From: Oscillospiraceae bacterium
GTDB lineage: Bacteria; Bacillota; Clostridia; Oscillospirales; CAG-272
NCBI GenBank assembly: GCA_015063485.1
Contig: SVUA01000016.1
Span: 1 to 36,435, forward strand
Reading direction: 5' to 3'
DNA: 36,435 nt
In this document: positions 24,300-32,361 of the stretch, piece by piece
How positions within the stretch are numbered: the first letter of the stretch is position 1
Layout: every line of letters starts with the position of its first letter
Made by a program: the position numbers and the translations under genes
Notes under the pieces: generated by a model
Told to the model about the DNA's origin: nothing
The model's input: only the letters and a program-made list of their open reading frames with translations
The model's database searches: none

Positions 24300-26576
24300 T
24301 CAATCCTTTTTAGGCTTCTTGATCTTATTCAATTTTTTATTCATCTTGAGCAATTCTTCCTTTGTAAAGGAAATATTCATCATGCCCATCATGCTCGTAA
24401 GACGAAGCACGGTAAAGCCGCCCATCATCTGCATAAGACCGCCGTCAGCCTTGAGGTCAACGTCAAAGCCTCCCGACTTTTTGCCCTCGGCTTTGTCTTT
24501 CTTGTTCGCGTCCATCTTTTTCTTGAGCTTAAGACCCATGCCGATAAACCACATCTTTCCTCTCTTGGATTCCATAATGTCGGCTATCTTGTCGTTGAGA
24601 GAGAAGCGTCCCTCGGGAGCGTCGATATCGAACCAGTTTAGGACCGCGCCCTTTTCAACGAGGACGTAATCCATATTCATTTCGTCTACCTTGCGGATAG
24701 TTCCTTCATCGGAAAGCTCGCCCGCCTTTGCGACGATAACGCTCTCGCCGACGTTCTTAACGTCAAAGTAGAAGAAGTGGTCGTCCGCGGTCTTCTTGCC
24801 AATGCTCTCGCCGTTTACAAAGAGCTCTACCTCGGGAAGATTGGAGTAAACGGTGACCTTCGTTACGTCCTCAACTCTGTCGATATATCTCTTTCCGCAG
24901 AGGTGAACGAAGGGGTCGACCTCGGGAGAAACGAGCCATGCCTTATACGCGAAGAATGCGTCCTTCTTGTACTTTCTGTCCATGGTAACAAGTCCCTTGT
25001 GGTTTTGACCGTTCTCACCGCCCTCGGCTCTCGCGTCAGCACCGAAGTCAAACATATTCCAAACGTGAGTTGCCCACATATATTTTCTCGTAAAGAGCTG
25101 CTTGATAAGCTCCTCGTGATAGTAAGCCTGATATTCCTCGGTGTAGTCGCCTTGCTTGGGGTCGCTCGTGTGCCAATTAAGCGCCTCACAGCCGTACTCG
25201 GAACAGCCTATCGGAATGTTCGGGTGCGTTTCGTGGAACTTGTCGAACCAAGGTCCGTTCATCGAGGTATCTCCGCCGTACCAACCAAAATAGTGGTTGT
25301 AGGAAACTACGTCGGGAATGAGGAGATAGGGGTCGTCCATCTTGCACATCGAAACTGCGGCGATGGTAGTAAGACGGGTCTTGTCCATCTCGTGAACGAG
25401 GTCGTTGAGTATGCGGTGATTCTCAAGAAGATCGTCGTCCGAGCCGCCGATAGATATCTCGTTAGAAAGTCCCCATACTACGATAGAGGGGTGGTTGTAG
25501 TTCTGAGAGATAAGCTCCTTCATCTGTGAGATCGTGTTCTCACGGCCTGCGGGCATATGCTTTGAGATATAAGGTATCTCTGCCCAGATGACCAAGCCCT
25601 TTTCGTCGCAAAGGTCGTAGAAGTACTGATCGTGCTGATAGTGAGCAAGACGGATAGTCGTAGCTCCTACCTCACAGATAAGCTCGATATCCTCCTCGTG
25701 ATGCTCGGGAAGAAGAGCGTTTCCGACACCCCATCTGTCCTGATGGCGCGATACTCCGCGGAGAGGATATTCCTTGCCGTTGAGGATAAAGCCGTTGTTG
25801 GGATCTATTTTAAAGGTACGGCAGCCGAATCTTGAGCAAACGTTGTCAATGACCTCACCGCCCTCAACTATTTCAGCCTCACAGCAGTAGAGATAGGGGT
25901 CTTTGCGACCGTTCCAGAGGTGAACGTCTTTGATATCAAAAACTACTTTTGTCTCATTGGATTCTATCTTGTAAAGCTCGTTTTCGTCTTTGTCGTAGAC
26001 TGTGTAAACGATAGTTTGTCCGTCCTTAAGACCTGATACAAATGTCTCGACCTCGACTTTAGCGTCAGCGCCGTTTACAGTGGGAGTGATCTTGATACCT
26101 GGCGCTCCGAAGTAATCAAGGTCAAAGTGGGAGCTGTTAGCGCATATAAGGTTTACGTTTCTGTAAAGACCGCCGTAAAAGGTAAAGTCTGCCATCTGCG
26201 GATAAACGGTGTCGTTTATCGAGTTGTCAACGACAACGGAGATCTCGGTGACGTCGGTCAGTTCATCGGTGATATTAACTCTCCAAGTCGAATAACCGCC
26301 GTCGTGGTGAGCAAGCTTTTTGCCGTTTACGAAAAGGTCGGCAGAGGAGTTTGCGCCTCTGAATTCGATATAGTAGAGGTCAGAGACGGGAAGCTCTGCC
26401 TTGTTAAGAGTCTTTACGTAAAGACAAGAGCCACGGAAATAATCGTTTCCACCGTCAAAGCCGTCCTCGGCGTTCCAAGTGTGAGGAAGGTCAACATTCA
26501 CGCCTTCCTTTTTGGTTATATCGGCGGTGTCCTTGACGAAAAGCCAATTTTTGTTGAGAGAGAGTATGTTTCTCAT
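24300..26576 (-). CDS. Glycoside hydrolase family 2 enzyme (beta-galactosidase-like)
   Basis: Intracellular GH2 enzyme of 758 residues, without signal peptide. Domain order is an N-terminal jelly roll (about 1-150), an Ig-like domain (about 155-255), the TIM barrel (about 258-550), and a second Ig-like domain (about 560-640). The acid/base is E373 in GLSNEIS and the nucleophile is E460 in GCSEYG. A basic, Met-rich tail of about 100 residues follows and is not part of the standard fold. Exact specificity (beta-galactoside, beta-glucuronide or other) cannot be fixed. The GPH transporter gene lies upstream on the same strand, 402 bp away across a repeat element, so substrate import and hydrolysis may be linked. 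AAGGAG precedes the start. Confidence 0.88.
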   Translation of the reverse strand: MRNILSLNKNWLFVKDTADITKKEGVNVDLPHTWNAEDGFDGGNDYFRGSCLYVKTLNKAELPVSDLYYIEFRGANSSADLFVNGKKLAHHDGGYSTWRVNITDELTDVTEISVVVDNSINDTVYPQMADFTFYGGLYRNVNLICANSSHFDLDYFGAPGIKITPTVNGADAKVEVETFVSGLKDGQTIVYTVYDKDENELYKIESNETKVVFDIKDVHLWNGRKDPYLYCCEAEIVEGGEVIDNVCSRFGCRTFKIDPNNGFILNGKEYPLRGVSRHQDRWGVGNALLPEHHEEDIELICEVGATTIRLAHYQHDQYFYDLCDEKGLVIWAEIPYISKHMPAGRENTISQMKELISQNYNHPSIVVWGLSNEISIGGSDDDLLENHRILNDLVHEMDKTRLTTIAAVSMCKMDDPYLLIPDVVSYNHYFGWYGGDTSMNGPWFDKFHETHPNIPIGCSEYGCEALNWHTSDPKQGDYTEEYQAYYHEELIKQLFTRKYMWATHVWNMFDFGADARAEGGENGQNHKGLVTMDRKYKKDAFFAYKAWLVSPEVDPFVHLCGKRYIDRVEDVTKVTVYSNLPEVELFVNGESIGKKTADDHFFYFDVKNVGESVIVAKAGELSDEGTIRKVDEMNMDYVLVEKGAVLNWFDIDAPEGRFSLNDKIADIMESKRGKMWFIGMGLKLKKKMDANKKDKAEGKKSGGFDVDLKADGGLMQMMGGFTVLRLTSMMGMMNISFTKEELLKMNKKLNKIKKPKKD

Positions 26577-26625
26577 AGTATTGTATTTCTCCTTGTTATT
26601 GGTTGATTTTTAATTGGTAGATGTT

Positions 26626-26892
26626 TCAAATTTTGATTTATCGGGAAGTTTGATTTAACAAAACGGTTACGTAAAAATGAGACGTATACAACCAAGAGCC
26701 TTCTCCAGCGGAGAAGGTGGCACGAGTTTACGAGTGACGGATGAGGAGATCAAATAAAGTATAAACAAAAAGGTGTTCTCCTCATCAGTCGCTAACGCGA
26801 CAGCTTCTCCGCTGGAGAAGCCTCGGGTTCTAAACGTTCACTTTTAATCTCGCCATTTCAATATTTCATACTCCCCGATAAACCGCAATTTA
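26626..26892. repeat. Composite repeat element carrying a CTTCTCC palindromic module
   Basis: A forward core copy (26626-26648, AAATTTTGATTTATCGGG) and a reverse core copy (26871-26892, CTCCCCGATAAACCGCAATT) bracket a second element at 26696-26824. That inner element has imperfect terminal inverted repeats of about 50 bp, beginning with CTTCTCCAGCGGAGAAGG and ending in CTTCTCCGCTGGAGAAG, and contains GGATGAGGAGA and its complement TCTCCTCATC. No gene is present. Confidence 0.8.
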
Positions 26893-26932
26893 TTAATTTT
26901 CAATATTTAACGCAACAGGGGATTCAATTAAA

Positions 26933-26960
26933 GGTGTCCGAAGTAAAAACGTCGGACACC
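26933..26960 (-). terminator. Terminator of the GPH transporter gene
   Basis: 9-bp stem GGTGTCCGA / TCGGACACC with T-rich sequence after it on the minus strand, 18 bp past the transporter stop codon. It argues against simple read-through into the GH2 gene. Confidence 0.55.
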
Positions 26961-26978
26961 CGAATGTAAAGCTTTAAA

Positions 26979-28424
26979 TTAGTTATTAGCGTCGGATATC
27001 TCCGCAACGGGAGCGCTGTCGTCGAGATCTCTGCCGAGGTCCTTGTTCATCTGTGCAAGAGTCTTTTTATTGAGATTATAGATAAGCGCAAGTCCGATAA
27101 ACTGCATGATAGCCGAAACCATATAGGTAGCGGCAACGATATATCTCATGTTTACAGCAACGTTCCACGCCTGATTTCCTTCGTCTGCGCCAACATAGCC
27201 GTAAGCGACCATTATAACGAGAACGAGAGACGGTCCGATACCCTGTGCAAGCTTACGGAAGAAGGAGTGAAGCGAGTAGACAGTACCTTCCTCGCGAGTG
27301 CCGAACTTCCACTCGTTGTAATCAATTGCGTCGCCCATCATAGCCCACGATACCGTGGAATAGATTCCAAGACCCAAAGAGAAGATAAGCTGACATACGA
27401 TATAGATAATGAGGTCAAGTTCCGTGTTGTTCGGGGTAACTATAAACAGACCGCAAGCGGCAACTATCGAAACGATAGAGCCGAAGGTAGCAAGCTCCTT
27501 TTTGCCGAATCTCGCGACCGCTTTCCTTGCAAGGGGAGTGAATACGACTATCGGTATCATAGCGAAGAGCTGAACGACACCCGATATCTTAACGTTCTTA
27601 AAGTAGGACTGGAAGATAACGGTAACCGCCGTCGTCGCGCCCTGCATACCGATAAACATACCCATAGCGGCAATGGTAGCGCCGACTGCGGGACGGTTCT
27701 TTAAGAAGTTTCCAAACGCCTTGAATACGTTGAATTTGGGAGCGTCCTCCTTGAGCTCTATCTCGGTGTCAACACGTATCTCGGTATTTCTTATCATTAT
27801 CTGGAAGCAGATAAATCCGAGAACGCCCATAATAAGAGCCGCGATAAATACTCGCTCACCGATAAGGTTGTTCTCCTTGTCGTAGATGATAAAGGGAAGT
27901 ATTACCATAGGAAGCATATTTCCGAATATCGAACCGATGGAGCGCCAAGCGGAGAGCGAAGCTCTGTCCTTGACGTCGTTGGAGATAAGCGAGAGGAGCG
28001 AGCCGTAGGGAACGTTCGCAACGGTGTAGAATGCGTCCCAAACGACGTAGCCTGCGATAAAGATGATGAACTTAGCCCATACGGGAGCGTTCGGGAAGGG
28101 GAGGAAGCAGCAAGCGCCGCCTACGATAAGACCGATAGAGCCCAACCATATGTACGCAAGGAATTTGTTTCTCTTGTACTTGCGTTTGTCGGAGTCTATG
28201 ACAGAACCGATAAGCGGGTCGTTGATAGCGTCCCACACCTGAACGACTATGAGAAGAAGCGCATACCAGAGGTCCATACCCATGAACTGTGTCCAGAATA
28301 TAGACATAGTACCCTTGAGCGCAAAGCTCATGTTACAGCCAAGATCGCCTAAAGCGTACGCAATGCTGTCGCGTATGCCGAATTTGCGATGCCCTGTGGC
28401 ATCTAATTGTTTTTCTTTTTTCAT
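26979..28424 (-). CDS. GPH-family sugar:cation symporter (MFS)
   Basis: Sugar transporter of 481 residues with about 12 membrane segments. N-terminal DSIAYALGDLGCNMSF and the WDAINDPLIGSVIDSDKRKYKRNKF loop region (here split as WDAINDPLIGS and DKRKYKRNKF) mark the glycoside-pentoside-hexuronide:cation family (MelB, UidB, XynP). The acidic residues in helix II (D of WDAINDP) are the usual cation site. Substrate may be a glucuronide, galactoside or pectin-derived oligomer; its GH2 and hexuronate neighbours point that way. The adjacent divergent AraC regulator probably controls it. ACAAAAGGAG-type site precedes the start. Confidence 0.9.
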   Translation of the reverse strand: MKKEKQLDATGHRKFGIRDSIAYALGDLGCNMSFALKGTMSIFWTQFMGMDLWYALLLIVVQVWDAINDPLIGSVIDSDKRKYKRNKFLAYIWLGSIGLIVGGACCFLPFPNAPVWAKFIIFIAGYVVWDAFYTVANVPYGSLLSLISNDVKDRASLSAWRSIGSIFGNMLPMVILPFIIYDKENNLIGERVFIAALIMGVLGFICFQIMIRNTEIRVDTEIELKEDAPKFNVFKAFGNFLKNRPAVGATIAAMGMFIGMQGATTAVTVIFQSYFKNVKISGVVQLFAMIPIVVFTPLARKAVARFGKKELATFGSIVSIVAACGLFIVTPNNTELDLIIYIVCQLIFSLGLGIYSTVSWAMMGDAIDYNEWKFGTREEGTVYSLHSFFRKLAQGIGPSLVLVIMVAYGYVGADEGNQAWNVAVNMRYIVAATYMVSAIMQFIGLALIYNLNKKTLAQMNKDLGRDLDDSAPVAEISDANN

Positions 28425-28478
28425 TTTGTGTTACTCCTTTTGTTTGTTTTTTTACAAAAGCCAATGATAACTGAATAC

Positions 28479-28484
28479 ATTATA
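28479..28484 (-). promoter_or_regulatory. Possible -10 box of the GPH transporter gene
   Basis: Minus-strand TATAAT at 28479-28484, 55 bp ahead of the start. No good -35 box is visible, as expected if an AraC-type activator is needed. Confidence 0.45.
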
Positions 28485-28560
28485 CCGCGTTTTAATAAAA
28501 AACGGTAGTACAATTTTAATGAGTTTTTGTATTATTTTTATATTCAAACAAAAAAAACTG

Positions 28561-28589
28561 TTGCAAATGTCAAATAAATGTGGTATAAT
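28561..28589 (+). promoter_or_regulatory. Promoter of the first AraC-type regulator gene
   Basis: TTGCAA (28561-28566) and TATAAT (28584-28589) with 17-bp spacing, 46 bp upstream of the start codon. Confidence 0.65.
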
Positions 28590-28635
28590 ATCATACGCGG
28601 ATATAAAAATATGCAGAAAAAGGCAGGACATAGCT

Positions 28636-29862
28636 ATGGATCATGAGTTAGAGCTTGATTTTCTTTGCGAGGTCTTGAAAAAATGTCACGTTCGCGTGAC
28701 TATGATGTCGACGCACGATACCATGGACGATACGCTTGACCCTTTGATAAGCAATGTACTTGGCGTTTTTTCGGATAGGAGCTTAACGCTTCAAAAGGCG
28801 GTCGGGAGAATTGAAAAAAATACGAAATACAACTTCACCAACGAGTTGAAGTTGAAATATATTTTTTTTAGACTGCCGATAGTTAGCGAAAAAAATATCC
28901 TTTTTATAGGACCTTATCTTTCCGCGCCGTTCAAATCGGGCGAGATATTGGAGATAGGCGAGAGCTTGAGGCTTCCTCCAAACACCCAAAAGCTGTTAAC
29001 GGAATATTACGCGACTTTGCCCATCGTTTCTGAAAACGACAGACTGTTTTCCATGATAGATATCTTTTGTGAACGCACTTGGCAGACACAATCATTTTCA
29101 ATAGTTGAGGTAAAAGGCGGGAATACCTTGCCGTTATCGCATATAGACCCCATTTCGCGCGGCAATACCTTTGATGAAACTCTTGCGAATATGGAAATGA
29201 TGGAGAGGCGATACTCCTTTGAAAACGAACTGATACAAGCGGTCGCTCTCGGACAACAGCATAAGGAAAAAATGCTGCTGTCGGTTATAAACGGGCAAAT
29301 GTTCGAAAAACGCTTACAAGACCCATTGAGAAACGCTAAAAATTACTGCGTTATCATGAACACGCTTTTGCGCAAGGCGGCGGAGCAGGGGGGAGTCCAC
29401 CCGCTTTATATAGATAGAGTATCGTCAAAATTCGCTATGAATATAGAATTTACTGCCGATATTAAAGCGATCCCCGAGCTTATGAGCGATATGTTTTCGG
29501 CATATTGCCGACTTGTGCGCAAGCATTCCACGAAAAAGTATTCGCCTATAGTGAAAAAAACTGTTTTAATGATAGATTCCGATATTTCCGCGGAGCTGAC
29601 CCTCAGCACTTTGGCAGAAAAGCAAAATATAAGCTCGGGATATCTTGCTACGATATTCAAAAAGGAAACTGGCAAGACCGTGTCGGAGTACGTCAGAGAC
29701 AGACGTATCGACAGGGCGGTGCATCTGCTGAATACTACGGGGCTTCAGATACAGACGGTAGCCATGCATTGCGGAATAATGGACGTGCAGTATTTTTCGA
29801 AAATATTCAAGAGACAGATAGGAATGACGCCAAAGGAGTATAGGGAAACTGTAAGGCGTTAA
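28636..29862 (+). CDS. AraC-family transcriptional regulator
   Basis: 408-residue regulator. The C terminus (about 305-405) holds two helix-turn-helix motifs, LSTLAEKQNISSGYLATIFK and VAMHCGIMDVQYFSKIFKR, ending in GMTPKEYRE. The long N-terminal part (about 1-190) resembles sensor domains seen in clostridial AraC proteins (segments FIGPYLSAPF and YYATLPIVS), but no ligand can be named. The ATG at 28636 is preferred over one at 28519, which lies upstream of the promoter. It is divergent from the GPH transporter and 121 bp upstream of uxuA, so either or both are likely targets. Confidence 0.88.
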   Translation: MDHELELDFLCEVLKKCHVRVTMMSTHDTMDDTLDPLISNVLGVFSDRSLTLQKAVGRIEKNTKYNFTNELKLKYIFFRLPIVSEKNILFIGPYLSAPFKSGEILEIGESLRLPPNTQKLLTEYYATLPIVSENDRLFSMIDIFCERTWQTQSFSIVEVKGGNTLPLSHIDPISRGNTFDETLANMEMMERRYSFENELIQAVALGQQHKEKMLLSVINGQMFEKRLQDPLRNAKNYCVIMNTLLRKAAEQGGVHPLYIDRVSSKFAMNIEFTADIKAIPELMSDMFSAYCRLVRKHSTKKYSPIVKKTVLMIDSDISAELTLSTLAEKQNISSGYLATIFKKETGKTVSEYVRDRRIDRAVHLLNTTGLQIQTVAMHCGIMDVQYFSKIFKRQIGMTPKEYRETVRR

Positions 29863-29926
29863 ACCGATATGCTTGGAAATGCAATACAAAAAGGCGATTT
29901 TTGCACTTTTCTTGTAAATAATTATT

Positions 29927-29935
29927 TGCTATAAT
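29927..29935 (+). promoter_or_regulatory. Extended -10 promoter of uxuA
   Basis: TGC-TATAAT (TG at 29927-29928, box 29930-29935). The -35 region is poor, which suits an activator-dependent or extended -10 promoter. Confidence 0.5.
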
Positions 29936-29983
29936 ATATTAACGGTATTAAATGAATTAAATGATAAGGAGGAACCAAAACAA

Positions 29984-31063
29984 ATGAAAATGACTTTCAG
30001 ATGGTACGGAGAGGGAAACGACCGTATCAAGTTGTCAGACATCAAGCAGATACCTGGCGTTGACGGTATCGTGTGGGCGCTTCATCACAAGATGCCGGGG
30101 GAAGTCTGGGAAGAGAGCGAGATAGCCGAGGTCAAGCGTCAGCTTGACGAATACGGCTTCAATATGGACGTCGTTGAATCGGTAAACGTTCACGACGACA
30201 TAAAGATAGGTCTGCCCACTCGCGACGGATATATCGAAAATTATAAAACGACGATAAGGAATCTTTCGAAGTTTGGCGTTAAGGTAATATGCTATAACTT
30301 TATGCCGATATTCGACTGGACGAGAAGTGACCTCTTCCACCCCGTAGGAGACGGCTCGACCGCGCTTTTCTATGAAAAGAATATGATACAGGACGATTAC
30401 AACGCTATGGCGAAGTATATCCTCGACTTTACCGAGAAGTACAATATGTCTTTTCCCGGTTGGGAGCCTGAGCGCATGGCGAAGCTCGACGAGCTTTTTA
30501 AGGCTTACGAGGGAGTGGACCACGAGAAGCTTTGGGGAAATCTCAAATATTTCCTTGAGGCAATAATGCCCACCTGCCGCGAGTGCGATATCAAGATGGC
30601 GATACACATGGACGATCCGCCATGGGATATCTTCGGTCTGCCCCGTTTGCTCGTAAACGAGGCGAATATCGACCGCTTCTTGAAGATGGTGGATGATGAG
30701 TATAACTGCCTGACTCTTTGCTCGGGAAGCCTTAACGCAGACCCAAACAACAACGTAGCCGAGATAGTCAGAAAGCACTGCGACAGAATAGCTTTCGCTC
30801 ATATAAGAAACGTAAAGCATTTCGAGAACGGCGACTTCTCCGAGGCGAGCCACAGAGACTGCGACGGAGATACGGGAATCCTTGAGATCCTTAAGGCTTA
30901 TCACGATTGCGGATATAAGGGCTATATCCGTCCCGACCACGGCAGACACCTGTGGGGAGAGACAGCGGGTAACGTGCGCCCCGGTTACGGTCTTTATGAC
31001 CGCGCCCTCGGCATTATGTATATGCTCGGCGTTTGGGATAGCCTTGAAAAGTTTGATAAATAA
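29984..31063 (+). CDS. uxuA: D-mannonate dehydratase
   Basis: Dehydrates D-mannonate to 2-keto-3-deoxygluconate in glucuronate breakdown. The 359-residue protein starts with FRWYGEGNDRIKLSDI, followed by GIVWALHHKMPGEVW, CYNFMPIFDWTRS, and CSGSLNADPNNN, all typical of the TIM-barrel UxuA family (metal site with Cys and His residues). AAGGAGG at 29966-29972 supports the ATG at 29984; a second ATG at 29990 is possible. An SDR reductase for the preceding step follows 214 bp downstream. Confidence 0.95.
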   Translation: MKMTFRWYGEGNDRIKLSDIKQIPGVDGIVWALHHKMPGEVWEESEIAEVKRQLDEYGFNMDVVESVNVHDDIKIGLPTRDGYIENYKTTIRNLSKFGVKVICYNFMPIFDWTRSDLFHPVGDGSTALFYEKNMIQDDYNAMAKYILDFTEKYNMSFPGWEPERMAKLDELFKAYEGVDHEKLWGNLKYFLEAIMPTCRECDIKMAIHMDDPPWDIFGLPRLLVNEANIDRFLKMVDDEYNCLTLCSGSLNADPNNNVAEIVRKHCDRIAFAHIRNVKHFENGDFSEASHRDCDGDTGILEILKAYHDCGYKGYIRPDHGRHLWGETAGNVRPGYGLYDRALGIMYMLGVWDSLEKFDK

Positions 31064-31099
31064 GAGCGCGATTTCAAATTAAACGATCGGTTTTCAAAT

Positions 31100-31120
31100 A
31101 AATTGCGGTTTGTAGAGCAG
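31100..31120. repeat. Solo copy of the dispersed core repeat
   Basis: AAATTGCGGTTTGTAGAGCAG matches the core with two changes in its GC end. No clear reverse partner is visible before the next gene (31121-31262 shows no other feature). Confidence 0.65.
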
Positions 31121-31277
31121 GTTGTTATATCGATTGATTGGTTTAAATTGTTTGCATTCGGTTAAATTTATGCGAACATAGTGCGCAACAAAGCAAAATT
31201 TAATCGCCAAATCCAAATTTAATTTCAACCACATTTTGTGGCACGATACAAAAATAAAAAACAAGGAGAAAAATAAA

Positions 31278-32123
31278 ATGATACAACTTCCACTTAACGT
31301 AGATTACAGCGGCAAGGTAGTCGTAGTTACAGGCGCGGGCGGACTTATCTGCGGCGCAATGGCAAGAGCTTTCGCGCAATCGGGCGCAAAGGTCGCGGCG
31401 CTTGATCTCAACGAAGAAGCGGTAAAGAAGCTCGCTGATGAGCTCAAGGCAGATGGCTTTGTATGCGAGGGCTACAAGGCAAACGTGCTTGATCCCGCGG
31501 CTCTTGAAGAAGTACACAAGGCGGTTATTCGTGACCTTGGTGAGTGCGATATCCTCGTAAACGGTGCGGGCGGAAATAATCCGAGAGCAACCACCGACAA
31601 CGAGTATCAGCACGAGGCAAAGGAGGGTGGCAAGTCCTTCTTCGACCTTGAGGCAGACGGTGTTGACTTCGTGTTCAAACTCAACTTCCAAGGAACGCTC
31701 CTTCCCACGCAGGTATTTGCAAAGGATATGGTCGCAAAAAAGGCGGGTTGCATACTAAACGTCTCCTCAATGAACGCGTACACTCCCTTGACCAAAATCC
31801 CTGCGTACTCTGCGGCAAAGGCAGGAATCTCCAACTTTACACAGTGGCTCGCAACTCACTTTGCGGGAACGGGTATCCGCTGCAACGCAATAGCTCCCGG
31901 CTTTTTGGTTTCGGCTCAGAATTACAGATTGCTCTTTAATGAGGACGGCACACCCACTCCCAGAAGCGCTAAGATACTTAACGGAACGCCTATGGGCAGA
32001 TACGTTGACGCTTCCGAGCTTCTTGGCGGAACGCTCTTCCTTTGCGACGATAAGTCGGCATCGGCTATCACGGGCGTGGTTCTTCCCATCGACTGCGGAT
32101 TCGCCGCATATTCGGGAGTTTAA
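31278..32123 (+). CDS. SDR-family D-mannonate oxidoreductase (fructuronate reductase-like)
   Basis: Short-chain dehydrogenase of 281 residues. The nucleotide motif is TGAGGLICG (about 16-24), followed by NGAGGNNP (about 95-102), and the catalytic Ser-Tyr-Lys set is in NVSSMNAYTP and YSAAKAG. The insert with NEYQHEAKEGGKSFFDLE is typical of the SDR that replaces the long-chain UxuB in many Firmicutes, reducing D-fructuronate to D-mannonate. Its place after uxuA supports this role. Start at 31278 follows AAGGAG (31263-31268). Confidence 0.85.
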   Translation: MIQLPLNVDYSGKVVVVTGAGGLICGAMARAFAQSGAKVAALDLNEEAVKKLADELKADGFVCEGYKANVLDPAALEEVHKAVIRDLGECDILVNGAGGNNPRATTDNEYQHEAKEGGKSFFDLEADGVDFVFKLNFQGTLLPTQVFAKDMVAKKAGCILNVSSMNAYTPLTKIPAYSAAKAGISNFTQWLATHFAGTGIRCNAIAPGFLVSAQNYRLLFNEDGTPTPRSAKILNGTPMGRYVDASELLGGTLFLCDDKSASAITGVVLPIDCGFAAYSGV

Positions 32124-32301
32124 CTTACTTTCTTTTTTGAAAAAAAGAAAGTAAGCAAAGAAAAAACAAAACAATTGTTTTGCGCAGATTTGAACATTTA
32201 ACTCATTATCTTTTTAAAAAGAAAGTAGAGTTGCAAGCAACTCTGTCAAAGAAAAAACAAAACAATTGTTTTGTGCATAAATGCGACTTACAAGTAAGTC
32301 G
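32124..32301. repeat. Array of short hairpins with a duplicated 31-bp word
   Basis: Begins with a long hairpin (32124-32155, CTTACTTTCTTTTTT arm) right after the SDR gene. Two copies of a 31-bp word (32156-32186 and 32247-32277, one mismatch, containing ACAATTGTTTTG) lie 91 bp apart. Each is associated with a different perfect mini-hairpin with an AA loop: AGAGTTGC/GCAACTCT (32227-32244) and GACTTAC/GTAAGTC (32285-32300). No gene is supported. Confidence 0.7.
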
Positions 32302-32319
32302 GCAAAAAGAAAGAAAAAA

Positions 32320-32348
32320 ACAACGCAGAGTTAAAAATTCTGCGTTGT
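32320..32348. terminator. Bidirectional terminator between the SDR and Gfo/Idh genes
   Basis: 10-bp stem ACAACGCAGA / TCTGCGTTGT flanked by an A-run on the left and a T-run on the right, between converging genes. Confidence 0.8.
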
Positions 32349-32361
32349 TTTTTCATGTTTA

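Noticed and set aside
24777-25529. 250-codon frame opposite the GH2 gene
   Set aside because: A shadow of the GH2 reading frame caused by codon bias; no ribosome binding site.
8526-26892. CRISPR array
   Set aside because: The core repeats change orientation, are kilobases apart and have no regular spacers or cas genes.
30035-30949. 304-codon frame opposite uxuA
   Set aside because: Antisense shadow of a clearly conserved gene.
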